Position numbers and translations under genes: made by a program. From JBPYCR01 sp051846935 (GTDB lineage Bacteria; Bacillota; Bacilli; Bacillales; Amphibacillaceae): a stretch of DNA of 64,000 nucleotides. Below, in pieces: positions 8,826 through 17,507 of the stretch. A model generated the notes under the pieces. That model saw nothing but the letters and a program-made list of their open reading frames with translations, did no database searches and had not been told where the DNA came from. Position 1 is the stretch's first letter. The number at the start of each line of letters is the position of its first letter. The DNA lies in assembly GCF_051846935.1 (NCBI RefSeq), contig NZ_JBPYCS010000004.1:1-64000 (forward strand), written 5' to 3'.

Positions 8826-9615
8826 ATGTATCTCCTCCAATAGAACGACGAATAGCAGCTTGTACAGGTGCATATGATTTGCGATGGTATGGAGTTGCTC
8901 CATGTTCGTTTAAAAGCTTTATGTGTTGCTTCGTACCGTAGCCCATATGTGATGAAAAAGCGTATTGTGGATAGTCTTTATCTAGCTTTTCCATCCATTT
9001 ATCTCTCGTTACCTTTGCTAAAATACTCGCTGCTGCAATCGAAATACTTTTCTGATCGCCTTTAATGATTGAGCGAGTAGGATAGGGTAATTTTTCTAAA
9101 CGAATTGCATCGAGCAACACATAGTTAGGTCGAGGATTAAGTTGATTTATAGCATTATACATTGCCTGCTTTGTCGCTTGGAAAATATTTATTTCATCTA
9201 TTTCTTTATTGCTAATCATCGATATCCCATAGCTAATTGCTTGTTGTTTTATTATCTCAAAGAATGTCAACCGTTCCTGTCGAGTAAGCTTCTTTGAATC
9301 GGTTAATCCGAGCAGTTTGAAATCCCTTGGCAATATTACCGCTGCCGCAACAACTGGTCCTGCAAGAGGGCCTCTCCCAGCCTCGTCCACTCCCGCAATC
9401 CATTTATACTGTTGTAAATACCCTTCATGTTCATAGTGGCTCATTGCAACAAACATTTTTTCCGCCTCTTGCAACTTTTGTTGTTTTCTCAAGTACCCGC
9501 GAATTAATTGTTGCACACCTTTACGCTCATCTTTACGTAAGCTTTCCAATAAATGCTCTGTTATTTTTTCTGATGCAAATAGTTGTCTTAACTCAGCTAT
9601 TGATCGTTTTTTCAT
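8812..9615 (-). CDS. rnhB: Ribonuclease HII
   Basis: RNase HII cuts the RNA strand of RNA-DNA hybrids and initiates ribonucleotide excision repair. The 267-residue protein has an N-terminal ~70-residue extension typical of Bacillus RnhB, followed by the catalytic core: GVDEAGRGPLAGP (Asp77, Glu78), LTDSKKLT and LLDAIRLE. The ATG at 9615 follows a TAGGTGAG site. Downstream it overlaps ylqG. The upstream side is disturbed: a 40-bp hairpin element shared with the fmt promoter region and an IS110 transposase relic lie between it and rbgA, which directly adjoins rnhB in B. subtilis. Confidence 0.97.
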   Translation of the reverse strand: MKKRSIAELRQLFASEKITEHLLESLRKDERKGVQQLIRGYLRKQQKLQEAEKMFVAMSHYEHEGYLQQYKWIAGVDEAGRGPLAGPVVAAAVILPRDFKLLGLTDSKKLTRQERLTFFEIIKQQAISYGISMISNKEIDEINIFQATKQAMYNAINQLNPRPNYVLLDAIRLEKLPYPTRSIIKGDQKSISIAAASILAKVTRDKWMEKLDKDYPQYAFSSHMGYGTKQHIKLLNEHGATPYHRKSYAPVQAAIRRSIGGDTCANT

Positions 9616-9629
9616 ACTCTCACCTAATT

Positions 9630-9671
9630 CGTATAGTATGTTTTTGGCTTTCTTTTTTCGCCTATAAATTC
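9630..9671. repeat. ~40-bp hairpin element upstream of rnhB
   Basis: CGTATAGTATGTTT is followed by GGCTTTCTTTTTTCGCC, which can fold as a short hairpin. A close copy lies at 39882-39922 just upstream of fmt, where it is also next to an IS110 relic. It starts 15 bp from the rnhB ATG and contributes a TATACT-like sequence. Confidence 0.65.
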
Positions 9672-9689
9672 TTACTAATTTGCCAAAAT

Positions 9690-9903
9690 AATGAAGACCC
9701 CTTTGTTGATAACGCCGTTACTGTATCGGAGGTCAGACGCTTACAATATTACACGAAAAAGCATCAAAGAGTACCGAAGTACGAATCATCAACAGAAAAG
9801 AGCCCTCGTCTTAACAACAAGAAAATTTGTTCGTTTGGTCGATGCGCTACTACGCAAAAACCAAATCTACACACCCAAGAGGAGCGTAATATATGAAGCA
9901 TAA
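9690..9903 (+). pseudogene. IS110-family transposase relic, C-terminal end
   Basis: One frame encodes KRALVLTTRKFVRLVDALLR and then KNQIYTPKRSVI, the usual C-terminal tail of IS110-type transposases. The preceding segment YYTKKHQRVPKY sits in another frame, so a one-base indel near 9780 breaks the gene. No catalytic DEDD domain remains. The relic runs against the surrounding genes and interrupts the rbgA-rnhB junction. Confidence 0.7.
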
Positions 9904-10125
9904 TCAGCTTCCAAATCCTTTATAATACATACTAGCAATTCCTATTTTTTACTAATTTAGCTTAGCGTTGCCTTTGTTTAGCATACTTTGATAACCAAAT
10001 AATTATTTATTTTCTCTTAACATATTACAGCAGGTCTTTCTAGCTTTTATATCGGTAAAGATAATACTTTATCAACAGTTAAATTAGTAGCGGGCACTAA
10101 TTTGCCAATGGTAGACAAACTAAAT
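9904..10125. other. Non-coding stretch between IS110 relic and rbgA
   Basis: About 220 bp of AT-rich sequence. I see no gene or RNA; it may be further decayed IS110 flank. Confidence 0.35.
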
Positions 10126-10151
10126 ATGGTATGCTTTAAGTAGCATACCAT
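10126..10151 (-). terminator. Terminator after rbgA
   Basis: A perfect ATGGTATGCT/AGCATACCAT stem with a 6-base loop abuts the rbgA stop codon. The T tract on minus is interrupted. Confidence 0.6.
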
Positions 10152-11000
10152 TTATTTTGTAGCCGATTCTAATGTAATCTGTCCCAACCTCCCTAAACGA
10201 AGATCGCGGATTATTATTTCTGCTACTTTATCCATATTTACATGTCCACCACTTTCAAGAGCGCCGCGTTGCTTACCTATTGCTGTAAATACTTCCCACA
10301 TGTCTGTTTCTGCATCATTAATTTCATATCGTTTATATAAATGTTGCGGATAGTGCGTCTGCATATGTTGAATAACAAAGGCAGCGATATCTTGAAGGGA
10401 TACGAGTTGATCCTTAATTGTTCCAATAGCAGCAAGTCGTATGCCTACTTGTTGATCTTCGAATTTCGGCCATAAAATGCCGGGTGTATCAAGAAGTTCG
10501 AAGTCTCTTTTTATTTTAATCCACGATTGCTGCTTCGTTATTCCTGGTCTATCTCCTATTTTAGCAATTTTTTTATTGGCTAATCGATTAATTAAGGTTG
10601 ACTTTCCAACATTCGGAATGCCAAGAATCATTGCGCGAATTGGCCGTTCTCTAATGCCTTTCTTTTTTAGCTTAAGCATCGTTTCCTGTCCAATATCTTT
10701 TACGTGTTGAATAATTAATTGAATATCTGCTTTATTATTAACATTTACAGCAATTGCAACTTGTTTATCTTGCGCAAAAGCTCTAAGCCAATTCGCTGTT
10801 TCTTCTTGATCAGCTAAGTCATTTTTCATCAGCACGACAAGCCGACGTTTATTTTTTATAACTTGTTGAAGCATCGGATTTTGAGAGGAGAGCGGAGCAC
10901 GAGCATCAACGAGCTCGATTACTAAATCAACAAGCTTTAGTTTTTCTTCTATTTCTCTTTTGGCTTTTGCCATATGTCCTGGAAACCATTGTATTGTCAT
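10152..11000 (-). CDS. rbgA: Ribosome biogenesis GTPase RbgA (YlqF)
   Basis: RbgA is an essential GTPase that promotes a late step of 50S subunit assembly. The 282-residue protein shows the circularly permuted motif order of the YlqF/YawG family: G4-like LMKNDLAD (about 58-64) comes first, then G1 GIPNVGKST (about 127-135), a G2 threonine in RPGITKQ, and G3 DTPG (about 171-174). The N-terminal WFPGHMAKA is diagnostic. It follows lepB by only 8 bp and is followed by a terminator, so rplS-lepB-rbgA form a run on minus. Family and function are secure. Confidence 0.97.
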   Translation of the reverse strand: MTIQWFPGHMAKAKREIEEKLKLVDLVIELVDARAPLSSQNPMLQQVIKNKRRLVVLMKNDLADQEETANWLRAFAQDKQVAIAVNVNNKADIQLIIQHVKDIGQETMLKLKKKGIRERPIRAMILGIPNVGKSTLINRLANKKIAKIGDRPGITKQQSWIKIKRDFELLDTPGILWPKFEDQQVGIRLAAIGTIKDQLVSLQDIAAFVIQHMQTHYPQHLYKRYEINDAETDMWEVFTAIGKQRGALESGGHVNMDKVAEIIIRDLRLGRLGQITLESATK

Positions 11001-11008
11001 GTTTTCAC

Positions 11009-11542
11009 CTATTCTTTCACGATTTGTATGCGTTCAAACGGCCAGTATATGAAGGTAGCTTTTCCTACTATTTGATCAATTGGAATGAGACCAAGTCTTC
11101 GGCTATCAGTAGAATTAGTTCGATTATCTCCAAGTACAAGCACATAACCATCTGGTATGGATTCGAAGTGACCTGGAAGTAATTCTAGTGTAAAATCATC
11201 GGTATGAATATTGTTCTTTTTGGTAAATTTCTCTTCCACTTCTTCACCGTCTATGTACAGCGTATTCTCCTTCATCATAACATGCTCGCCAGGTAATCCA
11301 ATTACTCGTTTAATAAAATCTTTTTGCTCGGAAGCATGAAAAATAACAATATCAAATCGTTTCGGTTCATTTAAGTGATAAATAAATTTGTTAACAATAA
11401 TTTGGTCACGGTCGTGTAATGTCGGTAGCATGGATGGCCCATCAACAATTATAGGCGAAAAGATAAACATCCGAATTATAAATGCTATCCCAAAAGCAAC
11501 TAAAAGTGCTTTCAACCAGTCAAACAGTTCTTTTTTTCGCAT
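11009..11542 (-). CDS. lepB: Type I signal peptidase
   Basis: This membrane enzyme removes signal peptides from exported proteins. The 177-residue protein has one N-terminal membrane anchor (ALLVAFGIAFIIRMFIF), then the catalytic serine in DGPSMLPTL (about Ser37), the catalytic lysine in FIKRVIGLPGE (about Lys78) and the box E sequence LGDNRTNSTDSR. I chose the ATG at 11542 because an AGAGGAG site lies 11 bases upstream; an in-frame start 13 codons earlier lacks one. Its place between rplS and rbgA is seen in other Bacillaceae. It is a SipS/LepB-type enzyme; the genome probably has paralogues. Confidence 0.95.
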   Translation of the reverse strand: MRKKELFDWLKALLVAFGIAFIIRMFIFSPIIVDGPSMLPTLHDRDQIIVNKFIYHLNEPKRFDIVIFHASEQKDFIKRVIGLPGEHVMMKENTLYIDGEEVEEKFTKKNNIHTDDFTLELLPGHFESIPDGYVLVLGDNRTNSTDSRRLGLIPIDQIVGKATFIYWPFERIQIVKE

Positions 11543-11650
11543 CCCAATCCATACTCCTCTTCTCTTTTGGTCAATATACATTCGTATTGTACGCAGAAAT
11601 TGAATGCATTACACGATACATTATTTACCCTATTATATTTTAAGTGAAAC

Positions 11651-11685
11651 AAAAGAGCTTTGCATAATGATGCGAAGCTCTTTTT
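11651..11685 (-). terminator. Hairpin between rplS and lepB
   Basis: AAAAGAGCTT pairs with AAGCTCTTTT around a 14-base loop, shortly after the rplS stop. It is a likely (perhaps partial) terminator that would lower lepB-rbgA expression relative to rplS. Confidence 0.7.
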
Positions 11686-11715
11686 GTAAAGTACGTATAA
11701 TAAATATGTTTAGGC

Positions 11716-12060
11716 TTAGCGGCGTTCTTTGATACGTGCAGCTTTTCCGCGTAAGTTGCGAAGATAATATAGCTTTGCACGACGAACAATACCGCGTCTC
11801 GTTACTTCTATTTGCGCTACTCGTGGAGAATGTAACGGAAACGTTCGTTCAACACCTACACCATAAGATATTTTTCTTACTGTAAATGTTTCACTAATTC
11901 CACCATTTTGTCGCTTAATTACAACACCTTCGAAAATCTGAATTCTTTCCCGTGTTCCCTCTACAACTTTAGCGTGAACTTTTACCGTATCACCAGGGCG
12001 AAATTCAGGATGGTCTGTACGCAACTGTTCTTTCGTAATGTCTGCAATTAATTTTTGCAT
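11716..12060 (-). CDS. rplS: 50S ribosomal protein L19
   Basis: L19 lies at the 30S-50S interface of the ribosome. The 114-residue sequence is typical, with FRPGDTVKVHAKVVEG near the start and ERTFPLHSPRVAQIEV with a basic RRGIVRRAKLYYLR tail. It is separated from trmD by about 250 bp containing a good sigma-A promoter, so it has its own transcription start as well as possible read-through. L19 leader RNAs that sense the protein are described in Bacillaceae; I cannot confirm one here by eye. Confidence 0.98.
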   Translation of the reverse strand: MQKLIADITKEQLRTDHPEFRPGDTVKVHAKVVEGTRERIQIFEGVVIKRQNGGISETFTVRKISYGVGVERTFPLHSPRVAQIEVTRRGIVRRAKLYYLRNLRGKAARIKERR

Positions 12061-12179
12061 CGTTGTTCCTCTCCTTCCAAACCAATGCTCTTGTTCTTAC
12101 TTTAAAAACAGCGGAACATCGTTTTTACAGCTTAAATCAACTATTTAAGCACAACAATAAATATATCATAATAATTGTA

Positions 12180-12208
12180 GGAATACAACTATATTTGAAT
12201 AAAGTCAA
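12180..12208 (-). promoter_or_regulatory. Candidate sigma-A promoter of rplS
   Basis: TTGACT (12203-12208) and TATTCC (12180-12185) are spaced by 17 bases on minus, leaving a 5' leader of about 110 bases before the rplS ATG, room for an autoregulatory leader. Confidence 0.55.
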
Positions 12209-12307
12209 GTGTTTCGCGCACACATCGGTTCGACGTTCCACCATCTCTTTTTGTTTCATTTCATTCATTAATTTATTCGTCTTTTCGTGTACTTTGCTCA
12301 GTAGTAT

Positions 12308-13042
12308 TTATAATTCTTTTTGCAACTGCTTTAGCATGCTCTTTTCCTGTGGAGTTAATTTATTTTTATCTATTAGTTCTTGACGGCGTTCTAATGTCCG
12401 CTTCAACGATTCTTTCATACGCCATTCCTTAATCTTTTCGTGATTCCCTGATAATAACACTTCGGGAACCTCCATCCCGCGGAAGTTTGCAGGGCGCGTA
12501 TAATGGGGGTGCTCAAGCAGGCCAGTTGAGAAAGAATCCGATTGGGCTGAAGCCTGATTACCTAGAGCTGCTGGCAGCAAACGTACAACACTATCTATTA
12601 CGACCATAGCGCCAAGTTCTCCTCCAGTTAAAACATAATCACCTATGGAAATTTCATCGGTTACTAAATGCTCGCGAATGCGCTCATCGTACCCTTCGTA
12701 ATGACCACAAATAAAAATGAGATGATCTTCTTCTTTAAATTGTTCAGCATCTCGTTGCGTATACGGTCGACCTTGTGGGCACATTAAAATTATTCGCGGC
12801 TTCGATTTCCGCCTATCTTTAACAGCTTCAACGGCATCAAAAATCGGCTGAGGTGTTAAAACCATGCCAGCTCCTCCGCCATATGGATAGTCATCAACCT
12901 TATGATGTTTATTCGTTGTAAAATCTCGAAAGTTGATAAGGTCATAGCTGAAAACGTCATTATCTTGTGCCCGTTTAAGAATAGATGTATTTAAAGGCTG
13001 GGAAAACATTTCGGGAAATAATGTAAGTATATCAACGTGCAT
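12308..13042 (-). CDS. trmD: tRNA (guanine-N1)-methyltransferase
   Basis: TrmD methylates G37 next to the anticodon using S-adenosylmethionine and prevents +1 frameshifting. The 244-residue protein is full length. It carries the SPOUT trefoil-knot segments ILMCPQGRPYTQ, FICGHYEGYDERI and YVLTGGELGAMVVID, and the catalytic Asp-containing VLLSGNH region. It overlaps rimM by one base (TAATG), so the pair are translationally coupled. The order rimM-trmD-rplS is conserved in nearly all Firmicutes. Confidence 0.98.
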   Translation of the reverse strand: MHVDILTLFPEMFSQPLNTSILKRAQDNDVFSYDLINFRDFTTNKHHKVDDYPYGGGAGMVLTPQPIFDAVEAVKDRRKSKPRIILMCPQGRPYTQRDAEQFKEEDHLIFICGHYEGYDERIREHLVTDEISIGDYVLTGGELGAMVVIDSVVRLLPAALGNQASAQSDSFSTGLLEHPHYTRPANFRGMEVPEVLLSGNHEKIKEWRMKESLKRTLERRQELIDKNKLTPQEKSMLKQLQKEL

Positions 13043-13545
13043 TAGTCAAGCAACCCTTCCATTAGCTCAATGATCACTACTTTATCATCTACGTTCACTT
13101 GTTTTACTACATCTGCAATATAAGGAATTAGTGCTTCTTTTCCGTTTGCTTGTTTTACTACCCAGACATCATTCGCACCTGGAGATAAAATAGATTCAAT
13201 TATGCCCAACTTCTCTCCAGTAGTTGTTTTAACTTCACAACCGATAATTTCATGATAATAGTATTCATTTTCAGCTAAAGATTTTAATTGTTCTTCCTTT
13301 ACTTTTAGATAGGATCCTTTAAATTTTTCAACATCATTAATCGTATCCATTTCTTTGAAACGGAGCAAGTCAAATTGCTTATGTACACGATGCCCATCTA
13401 TTATTAATGGCATATCGTTGCCTTTTTCATCACGAACATAGACGGTTTCGCCAATTGAAAACCGCTCTTCAAAATCAGTAATCCGCTTTACTTTTACTTC
13501 ACCTTTTATCCCGTGTGTATTAACAATTTTGCCTATATTAAACAT
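13042..13545 (-). CDS. rimM: 16S rRNA maturation factor RimM
   Basis: RimM helps assemble the 30S head and binds ribosomal protein S19. The 167-residue protein has the N-terminal RimM beta-barrel (GKIVNTHGIKGEVKV) and the C-terminal PRC-barrel (IIGCEVKTTTGEKLG... ALIPYIADVVKQVN). Gene order khpA-ylqD-rimM-trmD is standard for Bacillus, and ylqD ends 12 bp upstream. No oddities are seen. Confidence 0.97.
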   Translation of the reverse strand: MFNIGKIVNTHGIKGEVKVKRITDFEERFSIGETVYVRDEKGNDMPLIIDGHRVHKQFDLLRFKEMDTINDVEKFKGSYLKVKEEQLKSLAENEYYYHEIIGCEVKTTTGEKLGIIESILSPGANDVWVVKQANGKEALIPYIADVVKQVNVDDKVVIIELMEGLLD

Positions 13546-13556
13546 AGTTCCACCTT

Positions 13557-13946
13557 CTATTGATCAATTCGAACGACAATGCCGTCTTTAATAATTATTG
13601 CTTTTTCACCTAAAATGTCATCCCACGAGCTCCCGATTTCAACATCCACAATACCGTTAACCTCTTTTTCGATGATTTCGCTTCCTTGCTCCAGCATGTC
13701 CAATTGCTCCATTTTAAAATCTAAAAGCTTCATTTTTTCTTTTCGGTTTTTAAGTTCTTTTTGAAACCGATTGGTGACTTCTTGTTTTGATATGCCAGGT
13801 TTATTTTGAAGCTTACGCTGCTCAAAGAGTAACTGCTGACATTCTTGTTCTAGCATCATTTTTTCGTGAGAGAAATGGCCGTGTAACTTATTTTTACTTT
13901 TCTCTGTCACAATTTGCTTAATCAACACACTTTTTATGATTTTCAC
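13557..13946 (-). CDS. ylqD: YlqD family protein
   Basis: A 129-residue protein matching the YlqD family by sequence style and position. It has a central charged helical, coiled-coil-like region (about residues 25-95, rich in Lys, Glu, Gln) and a short beta-rich C-terminus (VDVEIGSSWDDILGEKAIIIKDGIVVRI). No enzyme motif is seen and the family's role is unknown. The start codon is GTG at 13946, with AAGGAGTG upstream. A terminator hairpin after khpA isolates it from the ffh-rpsP-khpA unit, so it may be transcribed with rimM-trmD from its own promoter, which I could not pinpoint. Confidence 0.85.
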   Translation of the reverse strand: MKIIKSVLIKQIVTEKSKNKLHGHFSHEKMMLEQECQQLLFEQRKLQNKPGISKQEVTNRFQKELKNRKEKMKLLDFKMEQLDMLEQGSEIIEKEVNGIVDVEIGSSWDDILGEKAIIIKDGIVVRIDQ

Positions 13947-14065
13947 AAAAATGTTTCACTCCTTAATAATAAAGTTAGCAAATAATTTAGGAATGATGAC
14001 GAGGGATAGGTCCGTAGAATAAAATGAGGTAATTTATAAAAATCACGTAGAATTACGTAGAATAA

Positions 14066-14089
14066 TAAGGGGAAAGTGAATTCCCCTTA
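14066..14089 (-). terminator. Terminator at the khpA stop codon
   Basis: TAAGGGGAA and TTCCCCTTA pair around a 6-base loop; the stem includes the khpA stop codon and is followed on minus by TTATTATTCT. Confidence 0.7.
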
Positions 14090-14314
14090 CATAATATCTA
14101 AAAACACACGTTTGTTCGAATTCGTTTTTGCAGCATAAACAACTGTACGAATCGCTTTGGCAATGCGGCCATTTTTTCCAATAACTTTCCCTACATCGGT
14201 AGGATTTACTGTTAAGTGATAAACAATCTTTGTTTCTTCTTCGGTCTTTTTTATATGAATATCTTCCGGATGATCAACAAGTGGTGTAATAATTGATTCA
14301 ATTAATTCTTTCAT
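14087..14314 (-). CDS. khpA: KH-domain RNA-binding protein KhpA (YlqC)
   Basis: KhpA is a small RNA-binding protein that in Gram-positive bacteria partners KhpB (Jag) and influences cell elongation and division. The 75-residue protein is one KH domain with the GxxG loop GKNG (about 46-49) in VGKVIGKNGRIAKAIRTVV. It lies 14 bp after rpsP, as in Bacillus, and its stop codon is built into a terminator hairpin. The family is secure; the cellular role is taken from homologues. Confidence 0.95.
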   Translation of the reverse strand: MKELIESIITPLVDHPEDIHIKKTEEETKIVYHLTVNPTDVGKVIGKNGRIAKAIRTVVYAAKTNSNKRVFLDIM

Positions 14315-14328
14315 TGGATCACACTACT

Positions 14329-14601
14329 TTACTTTTGATTTTTTTCATCGTGGAACTTTTTCATAATACCTTCTTTTGAAAAAAGGTTACGAACTGTGTC
14401 ACTAGGTTTTGCTCCCTTTGACATCCAGTCTAACGCTTTTTCTTCATCAATCTTAACTTCTACCGGATTGACAACTGGATTATACGTACCGATTTGCTCG
14501 ATTGAACGTCCGTCACGAGGGAAACGTGAGTCAGCAACAACGATACGATAAAAAGGATTTCTTTTAGAACCCATACGTTTTAAACGAATTTTAACAGCCA
14601 T
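14329..14601 (-). CDS. rpsP: 30S ribosomal protein S16
   Basis: S16 is a small-subunit assembly protein. The 90-residue sequence begins MAVKIRLKRMGSKRNPFYRI and continues with VADSRFPRDGR and IEQIGTYNPV, all diagnostic. An AGGTG-type ribosome site precedes the ATG. It lies between ffh and khpA in the standard Bacillus order; the 78-bp gap to ffh has no terminator, so it is likely cotranscribed. Confidence 0.98.
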   Translation of the reverse strand: MAVKIRLKRMGSKRNPFYRIVVADSRFPRDGRSIEQIGTYNPVVNPVEVKIDEEKALDWMSKGAKPSDTVRNLFSKEGIMKKFHDEKNQK

Positions 14602-14679
14602 TTATTTGCACCTCCATTTACTTGATTACACAATTAAAAAGTTTATCAGAAATCTTTTTGTCTGTAAAGTATTTTTACA

Positions 14680-16023
14680 TTACATGAATGGAAACTTCAT
14701 TCCTTTTCCTTTTTTCCCTTTTTGCATGTTCGTCATTTGCTTCATCATCTTCTTCATATCGTCGAATTGCTTGAGCAGTCGATTTACTTTTGATACTGTT
14801 GTACCAGACCCTTTAGCAATTCTCTTTTTGCGGCTTGCATTAATAACGGAAGGATCTTGCCTTTCCTTTTTCGTCATGGATTGAATAATAGCTTCCACAT
14901 GCACAAGTTGTTTTTCGTCAATTTGTGCATTTTTTAACCCTTTCATTTTGTTAGCACCTGGTATCATAGCTAATAAATCTTCCAATGGGCCCATATTTTT
15001 AACCTGATCCATTTGCTCTAAAAAGTCGTCAAAAGTAAAGGACATCGTTCGCATTTTTTCTTCTAATGCTTTTGCCTGCTTTTCATCAACATTTGTTTGT
15101 GCTTTTTCGATAAGCGTTAAAACATCTCCCATACCGAGAATTCGAGATGCCATTCTTTCCGGATGGAAGACTTCGAGCTCATCTAGCTTCTCACCCATCC
15201 CGACAAATTTAATCGGTTTGTTCGTTACAGATTTAATAGAAAGGGCTGCTCCACCTCTCGTATCACCATCAAGCTTTGTTAGCACAACACCAGACACATC
15301 CAGTTGCTCATTAAAGCTTTCAGCAACATTTACTGCATCTTGTCCAGTCATCGCATCAACTACTAAAAAGATTTCATCCGGATTAACTTTATCCTTTATT
15401 TGCTGTAATTCATCCATTAATTCATTATCAACATGAAGCCGTCCTGCAGTATCTACAATTACGTAGTCATTATGCTCTTCTTTTGCTTTTTCGATTGCTT
15501 TTTGAGCGATTTCCACTGGACTCGTTTCTGTCCCCATAGAAAAAACAGGGATATCCAATTGTTTACCGAGTGTTTCTAATTGCTGAATTGCTGCTGGTCT
15601 ATATACGTCACAGGCAACGAGCAAAGGAGAACGGTTATATTGTCTCCGTAGCAAATTAGCCAATTTCCCTGTCGTCGTTGTTTTACCAGCACCTTGTAAG
15701 CCTGTCATCATAATGACCGTCGGTGGCCGATCGGAAACAGCAATTTTACTCTGTTCACCACCCATTAATTCCGTCAATTCCTCTTTTACTACTTTTATAA
15801 CTTGCTGTCCGGGTGTTAAACTTTCTAATACTTCTTGACCTACTGCTTTTTCTTTCATTTGTTTAATAAAGTTTTTGACTACTTTAAAATTAACATCGGC
15901 CTCAAGTAAGGCCAGTCGTATTTCACGAGCCATTTCATTTACATCTTGTTCATTTACTTTCCCTTTTCCGGTTATTTTCTTAAGTGTTTGTTGTAAGCGA
16001 TCGGAAAGTCCTTCAAACGCCAT
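14680..16023 (-). CDS. ffh: Signal recognition particle protein Ffh
   Basis: Ffh is the GTPase subunit of the signal recognition particle; it binds signal sequences of nascent membrane and secreted proteins together with scRNA. The 447-residue protein has the N domain, then the G domain with G1 GLQGAGKTT (about 108-116), DTAGRLH and TKLDGDTRGGAA, and a methionine-rich M domain ending MKQMTNMQKGKKGKGMKFPF. It lies 14 bp after ylxM, whose product regulates SRP in relatives. Its receptor gene ftsY is just upstream, so the targeting pathway genes are clustered. Confidence 0.98.
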   Translation of the reverse strand: MAFEGLSDRLQQTLKKITGKGKVNEQDVNEMAREIRLALLEADVNFKVVKNFIKQMKEKAVGQEVLESLTPGQQVIKVVKEELTELMGGEQSKIAVSDRPPTVIMMTGLQGAGKTTTTGKLANLLRRQYNRSPLLVACDVYRPAAIQQLETLGKQLDIPVFSMGTETSPVEIAQKAIEKAKEEHNDYVIVDTAGRLHVDNELMDELQQIKDKVNPDEIFLVVDAMTGQDAVNVAESFNEQLDVSGVVLTKLDGDTRGGAALSIKSVTNKPIKFVGMGEKLDELEVFHPERMASRILGMGDVLTLIEKAQTNVDEKQAKALEEKMRTMSFTFDDFLEQMDQVKNMGPLEDLLAMIPGANKMKGLKNAQIDEKQLVHVEAIIQSMTKKERQDPSVINASRKKRIAKGSGTTVSKVNRLLKQFDDMKKMMKQMTNMQKGKKGKGMKFPFM

Positions 16024-16037
16024 GGAAAGTGTCCCCC

Positions 16038-16367
16038 TTAATCCAATTCTTTTAACTCATTAATAAGTGCAGATAGATAGGAATCTGTATCAGTTGTCAT
16101 TATACGATCACTTAACTTAGCTAGTAGCTCGGTTCTCTTCTCAAATTTTTCATACAAATGTAGTTTTTCTTCGTACATTTCTAATATTTGTTCTGTACGT
16201 TTTATATTATCATACACTGCCTGTCTAGACACTTTGGATAACTGGGCAATTTCTCCCAATGAATAATCTTCAACGTAATACATTTCCATGTATTTTCTTT
16301 GCTTTGCAGTTAATAAACGATCATAGAAATCAAATAAATTATTAATTCTTGTCGTTTTCTCTAACAC
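16038..16367 (-). CDS. ylxM: YlxM family DNA-binding/SRP-associated protein
   Basis: A 109-residue helix-turn-helix protein (SLGEIAQLSKVSRQAVYDNI, about residues 34-53) resembling sigma region 4. In streptococci YlxM modulates SRP and scRNA; in Bacillus it is a putative SRP accessory factor. I start it at GTG 16367 because homologues begin at xLEKTTR and a GAGGTGGG site lies 7 bases upstream; an in-frame GTG three codons earlier overlaps that site. It directly precedes ffh and follows ftsY, the conserved order. Confidence 0.9.
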   Translation of the reverse strand: MLEKTTRINNLFDFYDRLLTAKQRKYMEMYYVEDYSLGEIAQLSKVSRQAVYDNIKRTEQILEMYEEKLHLYEKFEKRTELLAKLSDRIMTTDTDSYLSALINELKELD

Positions 16368-16481
16368 TATTCCCACCTCTTGTTAAGGGTATTCCCTTTA
16401 CAAACAATCTTAACGAACGTGTAATTACATTGTCAAGCAACTGTTTAGCGTTGATTAAGTCACGGATTTGTGGATGGATAA

Positions 16482-17474
16482 CTATTCCATCATATCTGCA
16501 AATAAACCATATACGAAGGCGTGTGCATTAAATCGTTGTAAATCGTTTACTTGCTCACCCAAACCAACGAATTTTACTGGAATATTTAACTCGTGACGGA
16601 TAGCTAACACAATCCCACCTTTAGCAGTTCCGTCTAATTTAGTTAAAACAATCCCTGAAACATTCGTTGCTTGTTGAAACGTTTTCGCCTGACTTAACGC
16701 ATTTTGGCCTGTTGTGGCATCCAAAACGAGTAATACTTCATGAGGGGCGCCCGGAACTTCTCTTTCAATCACTCGATTAATTTTTGCTAATTCATTCATT
16801 AGATTCACTTTATTTTGTAATCTTCCAGCCGTATCACATATTAATACATCCGCATTACGAGATCGTGCAGCCTTAATACCGTCGAAAATAACTGCCGCTG
16901 GATCGCTGCCAGCAGTTTGTTTTATAACATCAACGTCAGCTCGCTTCCCCCATTCCTCAAGCTGTTCAATCGCGCCAGCTCGAAACGTGTCCCCTGCCGC
17001 TAAAACAACATGCTTTCCTTCGTCTTTCAACTGGTTTGCAAGCTTTCCGATCGATGTAGTTTTACCAACACCATTAACACCAACGACAAGAATTACGGTA
17101 AGCTCACCCTCATGTATATTTAACGTTTCAACTTGCTCGTCATCATCTCCGTAATAAATAGCCACAAGCTTTTCAGATATTACATCTTTAACCTCGGCGG
17201 TTTCTTTTATATTTTGCTTTTTCACTTCCATTTTTAATTCGTCAATTAAATCCATTACTGTCATGACACCTACATCTGCTGCAATAAGTACTTCTTCAAG
17301 TTCCTCGAAAAATTCTTCATCGACTTTTCGGTAGCGTGCAATTAAATTATTGATCTTACTTGAAAAAGAAGATCGTGTTTTTGTCATCCCTTCTTTATAT
17401 TTTTCGATTGCTGTATCCTCATTTTCCGTTTGATCGCGTGTGAATTTATTTTTTAGTTTTTCTAAAAAGCTCAT
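16482..17474 (-). CDS. ftsY: Signal recognition particle receptor FtsY
   Basis: FtsY is the membrane-associated GTPase that docks SRP-ribosome complexes at the Sec translocon. The 330-residue protein has the short acidic N-terminus usual in Gram-positives, the NG domain with G1 GVNGVGKTTSIGKLA (about 132-146), DTAGRLQNK, TKLDGTAKGGI and the C-terminal VGLGEQVNDLQRF. It lies 33 bp downstream of smc, consistent with an smc-ftsY operon. All motifs are intact. Confidence 0.98.
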   Translation of the reverse strand: MSFLEKLKNKFTRDQTENEDTAIEKYKEGMTKTRSSFSSKINNLIARYRKVDEEFFEELEEVLIAADVGVMTVMDLIDELKMEVKKQNIKETAEVKDVISEKLVAIYYGDDDEQVETLNIHEGELTVILVVGVNGVGKTTSIGKLANQLKDEGKHVVLAAGDTFRAGAIEQLEEWGKRADVDVIKQTAGSDPAAVIFDGIKAARSRNADVLICDTAGRLQNKVNLMNELAKINRVIEREVPGAPHEVLLVLDATTGQNALSQAKTFQQATNVSGIVLTKLDGTAKGGIVLAIRHELNIPVKFVGLGEQVNDLQRFNAHAFVYGLFADMME

Positions 17475-17507
17475 CTCATTACTCCCTTTCCTTTTGTGCG
17501 CATTTGT

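Noticed and set aside
9327..9896. Long plus-strand open frame across the rnhB 5' end
   Set aside because: Most of it is antisense to rnhB. Only its last part carries a piece of the IS110 relic, which is listed separately.
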